Origin: JAWXCM01 sp034408745
GTDB taxonomy: Bacteria > Acidobacteriota > Terriglobia > Bryobacterales > Bryobacteraceae
Reading direction: 5' to 3'
DNA: 19,915 nt
Assembly (NCBI GenBank): GCA_034408745.1
Contig: JAWXCM010000107.1
Location: 1 to 19,915 of the forward strand
Each line of letters starts with the position of its first letter. Position 1 is the stretch's first letter. A program made the position numbers and the translations under genes. Below are positions 7,240-14,899 of this stretch, in pieces. Under the pieces are notes generated by a model. That model searched no databases, was not told the origin of the DNA, and saw nothing but the letters and a program-made list of their open reading frames with translations.

Positions 7240-7692
7240 GTGCCGAAAAGGTTTTGTGAGAAGCACGGGGAGTCGCAGCCCTGCACCTGCGCCATGGGCA
7301 ACCTGTACCGGTTTGTGGAGCCGGTAATACTGCTTCTTCTGAAGAAGAAGGGGCGTTCGTACGGATACGATCTGGCGGCCGAACTTGCCGAACACGCCAT
7401 GACGGACGCGGACATCGAGAGGGCGGCGCTGTACCGCACGCTGCGGCAGCTGGAAGAGTACGGCAATGTTGTTTCCGAGTGGGAGGGTGACGTGGGCGGT
7501 CGCGCGCGTCGCGTATATCGTCTGACGCCTGCGGGCGAGACGCACCTGCAGGAGTGGGTCACGGTGCTCGAACAGGTGTCGCGTTCCATGGCCAGGTTCG
7601 TTCGGAATGGAAAGCGGGCGATTTCGGCTGCGCCCAAAAAGGCTTCGGTGGACTCCACCATCCGAGCTCAGAAGCGAGTGAAGGCGCGGTAG
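7240..7692 (+). CDS. PadR-family transcription regulator with N-terminal Cys/His cluster
   Basis: 150 aa, with GTG start at 7240 behind GGAGG (7231-7235). Residues 21-105 are the PadR winged helix: FVEPVILLLLKKKGRSYGYDL, then a recognition region with ERAALYRTLRQLEEYGNVVSEW, and the wing ending at RVYRLTPAGETHL. A C-terminal helix follows for dimerisation. The first 17 residues hold C6, H9, C15 and C17 (FCEKHGESQPCTC), a plausible metal, Fe-S or thiol-sensing site that the core PadR fold does not need. A Lys/Arg-rich tail closes the protein. It is divergent from the secreted His-rich gene across two related palindromes and heads a rightward unit with NifX-like, thioesterase and rhodanese genes. 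The effector is unknown; the neighbours suggest metal, sulfide or redox. Confidence 0.85.
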   Translation: MPKRFCEKHGESQPCTCAMGNLYRFVEPVILLLLKKKGRSYGYDLAAELAEHAMTDADIERAALYRTLRQLEEYGNVVSEWEGDVGGRARRVYRLTPAGETHLQEWVTVLEQVSRSMARFVRNGKRAISAAPKKASVDSTIRAQKRVKAR

Positions 7693-7757
7693 TTGACTGC
7701 GCCAGTGGAGCACGCAGACAGAAAAGCTTCGGCGTGTTGTCGCCATTCCGGGATCTC

Positions 7758-7779
7758 CAGGCGAGCTGACGGTCGCCTG
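7758..7779 (+). other. Small hairpin between the PadR and NifX-like genes
   Basis: CAGGCGA and TCGCCTG form a perfect 7-base stem with an 8-base loop. No T-run follows, so it is not a canonical intrinsic terminator. It could reduce read-through, stabilise a processed end, or be chance in GC-rich DNA. Confidence 0.3.
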
Positions 7780-7831
7780 CGCTGTGCACGCGTTTGAGCG
7801 AGCGCACACCCGGGCAGAAAGGAAATGAATC

Positions 7832-8227
7832 ATGAAAGTTGCGATTCCGCTCGAGAACGGACTGGTGTCGATGCATTTTGGCCACTCGAAGCAATTTGCG
7901 ATTGTCGCGGTAGATCCCGATGGTGCGGCGGGAGCCGATTACGAAGTAGTGGAAGCGCCTGAAGGTGGACACGACCTGCTGGCTGGCTGGCTGAGAGGTC
8001 ATGGCGTGACGATGGTCATTTCAGGGGGCATCGGGGCGGGCGCCGTCCAGCTCCTCAACATGTCCGGAATAGAAGTGGCGGCGGGCGCGTCTCCGGAGTC
8101 TCCGGAAGCAGCGGTTCTGTCCTGGATGCAGGGCGGCCTGACCGGGCGGGTTTCCAACTGTTCCTGTGCGCATCATGGCGGCTGCGGTCACCACGATCAC
8201 AGCCATGAAGGTGCGGCGTGCGAGTAG
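7832..8227 (+). CDS. NifX/NifB-family (FeMo-cofactor-binding-like) protein with Cys/His-rich tail
   Basis: 131 aa. Residues 1-105 are the Nitro_FeMo-Co fold: MKVAIPLENGLVSMHFGHSK at the start with the characteristic HFG(H), a VVISGGIGAGAVQLL-like segment (VTMVISGGIGAGA), and the C-terminal helix of the domain. Family members bind Fe-S or Mo-Fe clusters, but most genomes carrying them, probably including this one, use them outside nitrogen fixation; there are no nif genes here. The last 23 residues (NCSCAHHGGCGHHDHSHEGAACE, in two parts: NCSCAHHGGC and GHHDHSHEGAACE) add four Cys and six His, a likely metal-binding tail. AAAGGAA precedes the ATG. It overlaps the next gene by 10 bases. Role inferred: cluster or metal carrier under PadR control. 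Confidence 0.85.
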   Translation: MKVAIPLENGLVSMHFGHSKQFAIVAVDPDGAAGADYEVVEAPEGGHDLLAGWLRGHGVTMVISGGIGAGAVQLLNMSGIEVAAGASPESPEAAVLSWMQGGLTGRVSNCSCAHHGGCGHHDHSHEGAACE

Positions 8228-8670
8228 AGACGGTGTCGTCTCCGCACATCTTTCCCGCGGTATCGAATCGATGTTTCGCCTGTGGCCAGGATCACCCGTG
8301 TGGGTTACACCTGAGCTTCGCCGAATCGGGGGCCGGCGAGGTTCGCTCGAACTGGCGCCCTGAAACGCAATGGGAGGGCTTCCGGGGCGTGATCCACGGC
8401 GGAATCGTCTCCACCGTGCTGGATGAGGCGATGTCGAAGGCTGCGGCAACCGGCGGCACGCCCGCCTACACGTGCGACCTGCGCGTCCGGCTCAAACGGC
8501 ACGTCACGCCCGGGGAGCGCCTGGAGGTGAGAGGCTGGGTGGTGGACCGAACGAAGCGGAAAGTCCTCACCGAAGCCACGATCAGCGATGCAGGAGGCTG
8601 CGAGCTTGCCCACGCGTGGGCGACGTTCCTTGAAGTCCCTGGGGGCCGGGCAGTCGGAGATGAACGCTGA
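8218..8670 (+). CDS. PaaI-like hotdog-fold thioesterase
   Basis: 150 aa with GTG start overlapping the NifX-like stop by 10 bases; AAGGTG lies 5 bases ahead. GTG 8233 is a possible alternative start. It has the N-terminal CFACGQDHPCGLHL motif (19-32) seen in a PaaI/4HBT subgroup, then FRGVIHGGIVSTVLDEAM (55-72), where H60-G61-G62 and D69/E70 form the active-site helix start, followed by beta strands (YTCDLRVRLKRHVTPGE) typical of the hotdog sheet. The family hydrolyses acyl-CoA thioesters; the acyl group cannot be told from sequence. The tight overlaps on both sides show it is translated with the NifX-like and rhodanese genes, so a thiol- or sulfur-linked role is possible, but this is inference. 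Confidence 0.85.
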   Translation: MRVETVSSPHIFPAVSNRCFACGQDHPCGLHLSFAESGAGEVRSNWRPETQWEGFRGVIHGGIVSTVLDEAMSKAAATGGTPAYTCDLRVRLKRHVTPGERLEVRGWVVDRTKRKVLTEATISDAGGCELAHAWATFLEVPGGRAVGDER

Positions 8671-9082
8671 CCGCAGACTCGCTTGTGGCGCGATACTCGC
8701 GGGCGCCTTCCTGCTGTGTTGCTGCAGAGCGGCTTCCTCAGGATCAGCAGCGCCGCCGTTGGACGTCAAAGAAATCTCCGCGGCGGAAGTCGGGCGCTGG
8801 ATACAGGCCGGGACTCCATTTGTGCTCATTGATGTCCGACAGGACGAGGACTGGCAGGCCAGGCACGCTGCTTCCGCTGTTCACATCCGCCGCGTACTGC
8901 TGTCCGACCGCATCGGGACCTTCGTCCCCGACAAGCGCGCCCGAATCGTACTGTACTGCGGAAGTGGAAAGCTCTCCGCCTTCGGTGCGGAAACGCTGAA
9001 AGGCCTCGGCTACGTGGAAGCTTACTCGCTGTCCGGCGGTTTTCGTGCCTGGCAGGAAGCCGGCCTGCCGATTACTCACTGA
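8660..9082 (+). CDS. Rhodanese-domain lipoprotein (sulfurtransferase-like)
   Basis: 140 aa from ATG 8660, overlapping the thioesterase stop by 11 bases. A longer frame from 8588 is rejected because its extra residues lie inside the thioesterase gene and the chosen start opens a signal peptide. Residues 1-20 are a lipoprotein signal with FLLC at the lipobox and three consecutive Cys (20-22). The rhodanese domain covers 36-138: FVLIDVRQDEDWQARH (54-69), then VLYCGSGKLS with catalytic C100, and SLSGGFRAWQEAGLP at the end. It probably acts in the periplasm, transferring sulfane sulfur. It is convergent, with a 6-base gap, with a sulfide:quinone oxidoreductase, an enzyme that makes sulfane sulfur from sulfide. 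Confidence 0.88.
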   Translation: MNADRRLACGAILAGAFLLCCCRAASSGSAAPPLDVKEISAAEVGRWIQAGTPFVLIDVRQDEDWQARHAASAVHIRRVLLSDRIGTFVPDKRARIVLYCGSGKLSAFGAETLKGLGYVEAYSLSGGFRAWQEAGLPITH

Positions 9083-9088
9083 CCGTTT

Positions 9089-10453
9089 TCACACACGACC
9101 CCGGAGCATGAGATCGAAGTACATGGGCTTCAGCACGTAGCGCTTCAGGAGCCAGCCCGGATAGTGCTCGCGGCCAGGATCGACGAAAGGCAGCGTGGGC
9201 GTGGGCTTCTTGTCATAGCCGAACTCAGCCATCAGCACCTTGCCGTATTCGGTGGCGAAGGGGCACGCGGTGTATCCGTTGTAGCGAGCCCCGGGAGTGC
9301 GCCCTTCGAGTGTCGCCACCACATTCGCGGCCACCACCGGAGCCTGCATTCGGACGGCCGCGGCCGTCTTGCTTGTCGGCAGTCCGGCCACGTCTCCTGC
9401 GAGGAAGACGTTTGCATATCGCGGATGGATGAGCGTCGCCGGATCGGCTGGCGCCCAGTCTTCGCTCACGCCGGTTTTTGGGTTCACCGAAAGCGGGGAG
9501 CGCTTCACGAAGTCCGGCGCACTCATGGGAGGCACGATGTGCAGGAAGTCGAACTCCTCCACAACGGTCTCCACGGAGGTGGCCGCGGCGGGACCATTTC
9601 CGTTCGTTATTCGTCGCTCGAAGGTGACGCGTTTTGCGCCCACATCCACGGCTTTGACGCGGCAGTTCATCGTTATGGGAATGGCGCGCTCGACGTAGAT
9701 TTCTTCAAGGCGCTTGCGGAACAGAGGAACGTCGAACAGGTGATCAATGGCCGTGAACAACTGGATGTTCACCCGATCGCGGACACCCTTGCGGCGGCAG
9801 TATGCGTCTGTGAGGAGATTGATTTTCTTCGGCGCGCCTCCGCACTTGAGTTTCGTCCACGTATCGGTGAACAGAGCTCGCCCGCCCGTTTCCGCCAGCC
9901 GCTGAATGGCGGTCCAGCACTTCTGCGCGCTCGCGAAATCGTAGATGCTGTGAACATTGCCGCTGCCCAGATTCTCGCGCGTTATACCTTCGATTGCCTC
10001 GTAGCGCATCTGCAGGCCAGGAGCCAGAACGAGGACGTCATACTGCGTCCGGCCGCTGTTTGCGGTTTCGACGGCGTTGTGGTCGGGATCGAGAGCGGTG
10101 ACCCTGTCCTGGATCCAGTGAACCCCATTCGGGATCAGCGAACTCTGGGGCTTCCACACCTCAGCCGGCGTGAAGACGCCTGCCGCAATGAACGTGAAGC
10201 CCGGCTGATAGTAGTGCTCCGCGGCAGGGTCGATGATACTGATCTGCGCATTGGGTAAAGCACGGCGCAGTCTGGAGGCTATGCTCAGTCCGGCCGCACC
10301 GCCGCCCACCACAAGGACTCGGCCTCGTGCTTCGCTTTGGGGAATATCGTCTCGAAGTGTGTAGTGGTAAGTGGCCCAGCCGGTCAGGGCCAGAGCCGAA
10401 CCCTGCAGCAGGCGGCGCCGCGTGAGGGTCCCGGGAAAGGGTTGTTGTGACAT
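9089..10453 (-). CDS. sqr: Sulfide:quinone oxidoreductase-like FAD flavoprotein with Tat-type leader
   Basis: 454 aa. N-terminal LTRRRLLQGSALALTGW (10-26) is a Tat-like twin-Arg leader, which may be cut or kept as an anchor. The FAD-binding motif is VVGGGAAGL (48-56), with EHYYQPGFTFIAAG (79-92) behind it. Two Cys sit where type II SQR/SQOR enzymes place their catalytic pair: C204 in LKCGGAPKKI and C397 in YNGYTACPF. The second FAD motif is VFLAGDVAGLPTSKTAAAVR (349-368). The C-terminal YPGWLLKRYVLKPMYFDLML is the amphipathic quinone-side membrane anchor. The enzyme oxidises sulfide to sulfane sulfur and feeds electrons to quinone. The ribosome binding site is weak (GGCGAGA). It ends 6 bases from the rhodanese lipoprotein, so the two operons are convergent. 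Confidence 0.88.
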   Translation of the reverse strand: MSQQPFPGTLTRRRLLQGSALALTGWATYHYTLRDDIPQSEARGRVLVVGGGAAGLSIASRLRRALPNAQISIIDPAAEHYYQPGFTFIAAGVFTPAEVWKPQSSLIPNGVHWIQDRVTALDPDHNAVETANSGRTQYDVLVLAPGLQMRYEAIEGITRENLGSGNVHSIYDFASAQKCWTAIQRLAETGGRALFTDTWTKLKCGGAPKKINLLTDAYCRRKGVRDRVNIQLFTAIDHLFDVPLFRKRLEEIYVERAIPITMNCRVKAVDVGAKRVTFERRITNGNGPAAATSVETVVEEFDFLHIVPPMSAPDFVKRSPLSVNPKTGVSEDWAPADPATLIHPRYANVFLAGDVAGLPTSKTAAAVRMQAPVVAANVVATLEGRTPGARYNGYTACPFATEYGKVLMAEFGYDKKPTPTLPFVDPGREHYPGWLLKRYVLKPMYFDLMLRGRV

Positions 10454-11245
10454 CTGGTCTCGCCGTCGATCATGAACCCGGGCGGTTCAGAGCGGCGGAG
10501 ACTGCTGACTCCAGTGTGCGCGAGTCGTCAGGCCGTACTTAATTTGCCGTGTTGTCCGCAACAAAACGGGTTGCAACGTTACGGCGTCCGGTTCGCGAGC
10601 GAAATCACTTTGGGAGTGTTGCCGGGAACCGGTTCCATGGCCAGCGCTCAAATCCCACCCGGTGCTGCGAGGGTCCGCCGGTGACGCGACAGGCCTGTGT
10701 CGCAGGTGATGGGGCTCTGTACCTGGACGCTAGAAGGGATCAGCCGCAGGCCTGGAGTCTTTTGGAAGTGGCGTTGTGTTGCTTGTAGTGTTGCGTGTCG
10801 CGATGGCGTTTCCGCTTTCCAGTGCGCGAGCGCCGGTCAGGAGGTCATCGAAGTGGGTGCCACGCCTGGCCGCGACGATTCGGCATGGATCTTTCCAGCC
10901 AGTTCCGCAGTCTCGGCGGTGATCGCATAGAGGGCGGCCCTGGTCATCGGGAGAGGCTCGCCGGACCTGCCGGCGGTCGAAAGTGGCGGCGCGATGGATA
11001 CCGTGGCGGTGGCGGCGAATCCCGATCCATAGATGGAAAGGAAACTAACCTTAAGTCTCGTCTCGTCTCGCTGCCGGCTTTGACATTGTCAGTTGCACTA
11101 TTCTCCAATTCGGGTTCTTCGCCCTGGTTGTCGTAACCGACCTCTATTGCGGATGGCAATGCCGGCAGCGCCAGCCAGAATCCCGGATCCGAACGAAAAC
11201 ATCCACGTCCGTCACGGGGTTACAACGATGAACCTTCGACTCGCG
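10454..11245. other. Gene-poor spacer of about 790 bases
   Basis: No intact gene is recognised. It holds a broken PIN-domain remnant (10729-10947, listed separately). Near the start are GCAAC/GTTGC arms (10558-10574) and a perfect 12-base palindrome GGAACCGGTTCC (10625-10636), either of which could be a regulatory site for the divergent sqr gene, though neither is placed convincingly. A short minus-strand stretch near 11010-11045 (SIYGSGFAATATVS) faintly resembles an Ig-like repeat. I would not call it. Confidence 0.5.
10729..10947 (-). pseudogene. Broken PIN-domain (VapC-like) toxin remnant
   Basis: Three minus-strand pieces in different frames rebuild the C-terminal half of a VapC-like PIN ribonuclease. 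First comes ITAETAELAGKIHAESSRPGV (about 10923-10860), then HFDDLLTGARALESGNAIATRN (10855-10790) carrying the conserved Asp of the (F/A)(D/A)DLL-x-(G/A)A helix and the Thr-Arg-Asn, then RHFQKTPGLRLIP (about 10773-10735), the usual last strand of the domain. Each junction needs a small indel. The N-terminal half with the first catalytic Asp (LLDTNVL-type) is not visible upstream, and no antitoxin gene is recognisable. So this is a dead toxin, probably left from an older insertion. The match rests on recalled family patterns. Confidence 0.6.
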
Positions 11246-13411
11246 TCATGCCGCCGGACGGCTCGCACCCTGGCCGCGCATGTCGAGAGCCACCACCTCG
11301 TAATCCGACAGTCGCGCGAGCGTGAACTCCACCTCGCCATTTTTCTGCCGGAGTTCGATACCGGCATCCGCCAGCACCGCCCTGGCCGACTGCACCGGAG
11401 CGAGGATTTCCAGGCTCACTCGGATATCGCGCAGCACCGCCACCTCATCCAGCGGAGCCCGACCCGTGGTATTGACGAAGTGCACGAACCGCCATCCGGG
11501 CTTCTCTGCCAGCGCAACGCCCACGCCCGCCGGAGCGCCGGTCCGCAGCATCGGCCGTCCGTTCAACACCCACAGCACCGCCTCAGCCAGCAACTGCCGT
11601 GTATCCGGGAAGCGGCTCCGGTGGTAGAAGCGGTCGGCGTCGCCCGGTACGTAGACCACGCGCCCGCGCCCCGGCGCGCTCGCCACCAGCAGCGGCCACT
11701 CCGTCCGGATCGGGTTATCCACTTCCTCCGGTATGCCCGCGTTCCCGTGATGCCCGTACACCAGTGGCGCCACCGCTGTCGCGGCCGGCCGCACGGCCCG
11801 AAGTCTCCCGCCAAACGCCGTGATCTCCGTCCCGCGCATCCACCCGATGCTGTCGTGCGGCTTCTGCCTGCAGAAGTACGACCCTCGCGGCGCTTCCTCG
11901 GGCAGCCTCGCGGATCCGTCCACGCTCGCCCCGAGGATGTCCTCCAGCCCCGCACGACTCCGCCGCGCGCCGCGCTCGTCATACATCGATGTGTCGAGCG
12001 TCGCCATCAGCCCGCCGCCGTTTCTGACAAACGCTGCGACCGCGCGGCACTGCGCTTCGCTGAGGCACGCCGAATTCGGCAGCACCAGTGCGCGGAAGCC
12101 ACTCAGCGTCCGCTCATCAAGGTGCTGCTCGCCGATCACGGTGCACGGGATGTGGCTCTCGGTCAATGCGGCGTACATGCCGTGCGCACTCTGGGCGTAT
12201 GTGGAGCCCGGATCGTCCTTGCCATACAGGTTCAGCGTCGTCTGGGACCACAACAACGCCACCGGAGCCGCCGCCTTCACGCCCTCGTAGATCCACGAAT
12301 GGCGCTTCAGCACGCCGAACACGCGCGCAATCACCTCCAGGTTTCGCTCGTCCTCGCTCGCCCCGGGCACACCGAAAATGGGCATCTTCAGGCCCGCGCC
12401 GTGCGCAATCGCCTGCCACGCAGTCATCGCGTACTCTGCCGCCGGCATCGACGTGCGCGGCCAGCCGCCATCCCGGATGTGCGCCTTCAGGTTGATGATC
12501 GGCGGGCGGTCGCCTACCGACCGCGCGTAGCTTGCCGTCATCCCGGACACCCACCGGAAATCCTCGCCCGGCTCCGCGTTGTCGATCGTGCACATCAGCG
12601 CCGAGCACGCCGTCGACAGCTGCGCGATGTCGAAGGCGCGGTTCCGCATCCAGGAAGGCTCGTCCAGACCCGCCAGTTCGCCCGTCCAGAACACGTCCTT
12701 CCGAACCTCTGTCATCGCTCGGTGGAGCCGTGCAAAGTGCTGCGCGCTCACCTCGTATCGCCACGCCATGAAGCGCTTCCACTCCTCGCCGCTCCAGTCT
12801 GCCTTCAGCGGGATCTCGGTCCGGAACCGCTCCTTGTACGCCTGCCTGCAAGAATCGCAGTAACAGTACCCGGGGAAACCGCCTGCGTTCAGGTGGAACC
12901 CGTCCAGCAGATATTTCCGCAGCAGCTCCCGCACCACCGGGAACGCGAACTCTTCGTTGGCGAACGGACTGTGCGGGCAACTCTGGTAATAGACACCCGA
13001 GCGGGACGGGCTTCCGTCCGCCCGCCGGGCAAACCAGGTCGGGTGGTCGCGAAACGCTTCCTCCCGCGCCTTGCTGAAGTCCACCCGAGCCACCACCTTC
13101 AAGCCCGCGGCGTGCCCGTGCTCCACCGCCTCCCGGAGAAAATCCCGGCCCTTCAGCTTCGGGCTCACGTAGTGGTAGCGCACCTTCGAGGGGTAAAAAG
13201 CGTAAATGCCACCCGCACTCACCACAACCGAATCGGCATGGAGCGCGGCGCAACGCTCGATGAACCGCCGCGTGTCCATGCCTTCCACATCCGTCTCGCG
13301 CATGTTCGGGTGGAACATCCGGACCGGACGCCGCCACCATGCGTCGCCGCCGCTCTGCCCTGCGGCGAACACCGCGCCGGCCCCCGCCGCGACAAACGTC
13401 CGCCGCGTCAT
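11246..13411 (-). CDS. GHL6-type glycoside-hydrolase-like protein with beta-galactosidase trimerisation-like domain
   Basis: 721 aa, starting at ATG 13411, whose ATGA overlaps the upstream lyase stop; a longer open frame from 13981 is a shadow of that lyase. MTRRTFVAAGAGAVFAAG is a Tat-type leader. Residues 31-155 (RMFHPNMRET, CAALHADSVVVSAGGIYAFYPSKV, GLKVVARVDFSKAREE, HPTWF) match the hypothetical glycosyl hydrolase 6 domain, a TIM-barrel. GFHLNAGGFPGYCYCDSCRQAY (about 185-206) is the next barrel strand with a Cys-rich (CxCxxC) turn found in this group. Residues about 390-600 (VALLWSQTTLNLYG, FRALVLPNSACLSEAQC, FVRNGGGLMATLD) form a glutamine-amidotransferase-like domain as in beta-galactosidases. 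The tail is beta-sandwich-like. Presumably periplasmic glycoside cleavage; substrate and catalytic acids are unassigned. Confidence 0.8.
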   Translation of the reverse strand: MTRRTFVAAGAGAVFAAGQSGGDAWWRRPVRMFHPNMRETDVEGMDTRRFIERCAALHADSVVVSAGGIYAFYPSKVRYHYVSPKLKGRDFLREAVEHGHAAGLKVVARVDFSKAREEAFRDHPTWFARRADGSPSRSGVYYQSCPHSPFANEEFAFPVVRELLRKYLLDGFHLNAGGFPGYCYCDSCRQAYKERFRTEIPLKADWSGEEWKRFMAWRYEVSAQHFARLHRAMTEVRKDVFWTGELAGLDEPSWMRNRAFDIAQLSTACSALMCTIDNAEPGEDFRWVSGMTASYARSVGDRPPIINLKAHIRDGGWPRTSMPAAEYAMTAWQAIAHGAGLKMPIFGVPGASEDERNLEVIARVFGVLKRHSWIYEGVKAAAPVALLWSQTTLNLYGKDDPGSTYAQSAHGMYAALTESHIPCTVIGEQHLDERTLSGFRALVLPNSACLSEAQCRAVAAFVRNGGGLMATLDTSMYDERGARRSRAGLEDILGASVDGSARLPEEAPRGSYFCRQKPHDSIGWMRGTEITAFGGRLRAVRPAATAVAPLVYGHHGNAGIPEEVDNPIRTEWPLLVASAPGRGRVVYVPGDADRFYHRSRFPDTRQLLAEAVLWVLNGRPMLRTGAPAGVGVALAEKPGWRFVHFVNTTGRAPLDEVAVLRDIRVSLEILAPVQSARAVLADAGIELRQKNGEVEFTLARLSDYEVVALDMRGQGASRPAA

Positions 13412-14886
13412 TCGGCTATCCCCTGAAACGCGCGCTCCATCGCCGCGAACGCAGCCTGCAGCCGCTGCTTCTCCCCCGCAAGCCATGCACTCTCCTGGTC
13501 CAGCTGCCGCCTGTGCTGACCGAGCATCCGCTCCACCTCCGCCGGCTGCGGCCCCCCCTGCCCCTTGCGGTTCTCGATCATCCGCACCGGATCGAGCGAG
13601 TCGCGGAACTGCCGTTCCGTAATCGGAATCTTCGACCCGATTACCTTCGTGTAGATCTCCCCCGCCTCCTCGTAGCTCAGATCCTTGGGCTTCTTCCCGC
13701 GGGCCCGGCCATAGCTTGTCAGTTCCGAGGCGAAGTGGTGTCCCTCCCGAAACGGCACCCGCGCTTCGCGCAGCAGCGTATCGGCGAGTTCGGTCATCGT
13801 GGAGTAATCCGCGTCCACCTCCGCAAGCGTCCGCTCCGGACGCACCACCAGGCCCGCCATGATGTCGCGCAGGGCTGCGTACATCGTCTTCGCGCCGTCT
13901 GTCACCATCACCGCGCGCCGCAGCAGGTTCGCCCGCACGTCTCCCACATCGCCCACCGGTGTGTTGTGCGCCACCATCCACACCGCCTGCGCGTCTCCCG
14001 CCACCGCGCTTGCCGAATACCTCAGCCGCTCGATGATTCCGGGATTGCGCTTCTGGGGCATGATGCTGCTGTGCCCCGTCATCTTCTCGGTCAGCAGCAT
14101 CCCGGGCGACGGGTCGCCGTACTGAATCACAAGGTCCTGCGCGAACCGACCCAGCGACAGCGCCGAGATGGCCAGTGCGGCCGCCACCTCCGCCTTCGTA
14201 TCGACAGTGCCGTGACCGGTGGCGTCGTACGAATTCTCCACCACCGTCGGGAATCCGAGCAGTTCCGCCAGCCGCCGCCGGTTCAGCGGGAACCCCGACG
14301 TGCCGAACGCGGCCGAACCCAGCGGGCTCTGGTTGACCCGGCCGTACGCTCCCCGCACCCTCTCCGCGTCCCTCTCCAGCACACCCGCCAGCGCCGACAG
14401 GTAATGCCCGAGCGACGTGGGCTGCGCCTGCACCGCGTGCGTATAGCCGGGAATGATAGTGCGCACGTTCGCACTCGCCATCTTCAGCAGCCCTTCGCGC
14501 GCCGCGAGCATCTGAACATAAACCGCCAGTAACTCGTCTCGCAGCACCATACGTTCCGTCGTGGCCCCCAGATCGATGCGGCTGCGACCCATGTGGATCG
14601 TCGAAGCCCGAGGTCCGGCGAGTTCCACCAGCTTCTTCTCGAGCGCGAGATAGTCCCCCGACATCTTCACGCCCGGCCTCGCGGCTTCCGCCACCACGGT
14701 CCGCATCGCCCGAGCGATGTCGCGGGCCAGCGGCTTCTCCATCAGCCCCGTCTCGACCAGCATCACCAGTTGCGCCTGGTTTAGCTGAATCATGATGGGG
14801 AACGAATCGACGTTGTCCCCCTGCGCGGCGGCCGGCGGCAGTGTGACGAGCGATGCGGCCAGTGCGGCGGTAAGAATAGCTTTCAC
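13408..14886 (-). CDS. Exported argininosuccinate-lyase-like enzyme (fumarase/aspartase superfamily)
   Basis: 492 aa, with GTG start 14886 behind GGGAGA (8 bases), 13 bases after the receptor stop. Residues 1-22 (KAILTAALAASLVTLPPAAA) are a signal peptide, unusual for a superfamily that is almost always cytoplasmic. The rest is a full lyase: HMGRSRID (98-105), GYTHAVQAQP (147-156, with the acid/base His), and the signature SSIMPQKRNP (273-282) with the catalytic Ser. Argininosuccinate lyase has HTGRSRND at the first site; here T and N are replaced by M and I, so the substrate probably differs. Superfamily members eliminate an amine or alcohol from a succinyl group, giving fumarate. The context (TonB receptor before, glycosidase after) points to degradation of an imported succinyl-type or amino-substituted compound. 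Confidence 0.85.
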   Translation of the reverse strand: MKAILTAALAASLVTLPPAAAQGDNVDSFPIMIQLNQAQLVMLVETGLMEKPLARDIARAMRTVVAEAARPGVKMSGDYLALEKKLVELAGPRASTIHMGRSRIDLGATTERMVLRDELLAVYVQMLAAREGLLKMASANVRTIIPGYTHAVQAQPTSLGHYLSALAGVLERDAERVRGAYGRVNQSPLGSAAFGTSGFPLNRRRLAELLGFPTVVENSYDATGHGTVDTKAEVAAALAISALSLGRFAQDLVIQYGDPSPGMLLTEKMTGHSSIMPQKRNPGIIERLRYSASAVAGDAQAVWMVAHNTPVGDVGDVRANLLRRAVMVTDGAKTMYAALRDIMAGLVVRPERTLAEVDADYSTMTELADTLLREARVPFREGHHFASELTSYGRARGKKPKDLSYEEAGEIYTKVIGSKIPITERQFRDSLDPVRMIENRKGQGGPQPAEVERMLGQHRRQLDQESAWLAGEKQRLQAAFAAMERAFQGIAE

Positions 14887-14899
14887 TTGTCCGTTCTCC

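Noticed and set aside
7832..8227. Nitrogen fixation locus
   Set aside because: Only a NifX-fold protein is present; no nifH, D, K, B or E genes in the window.
10625..10636. GGAACCGGTTCC palindrome as the sqr operator
   Set aside because: It is about 170 bases from the sqr start, no second copy or promoter overlap is seen, and the composition makes it likely to occur by chance.
11093..13426. Plus-strand open frame of 777 codons opposite the GHL6 gene
   Set aside because: Arg/His/Pro-rich shadow without recognisable motifs.
13412..13981. N-terminal extension of the GHL6 frame
   Set aside because: Gly/Ala/Arg-rich and overlapping the lyase gene; the ATG at 13411 opens a Tat leader and gives an ATGA overlap.
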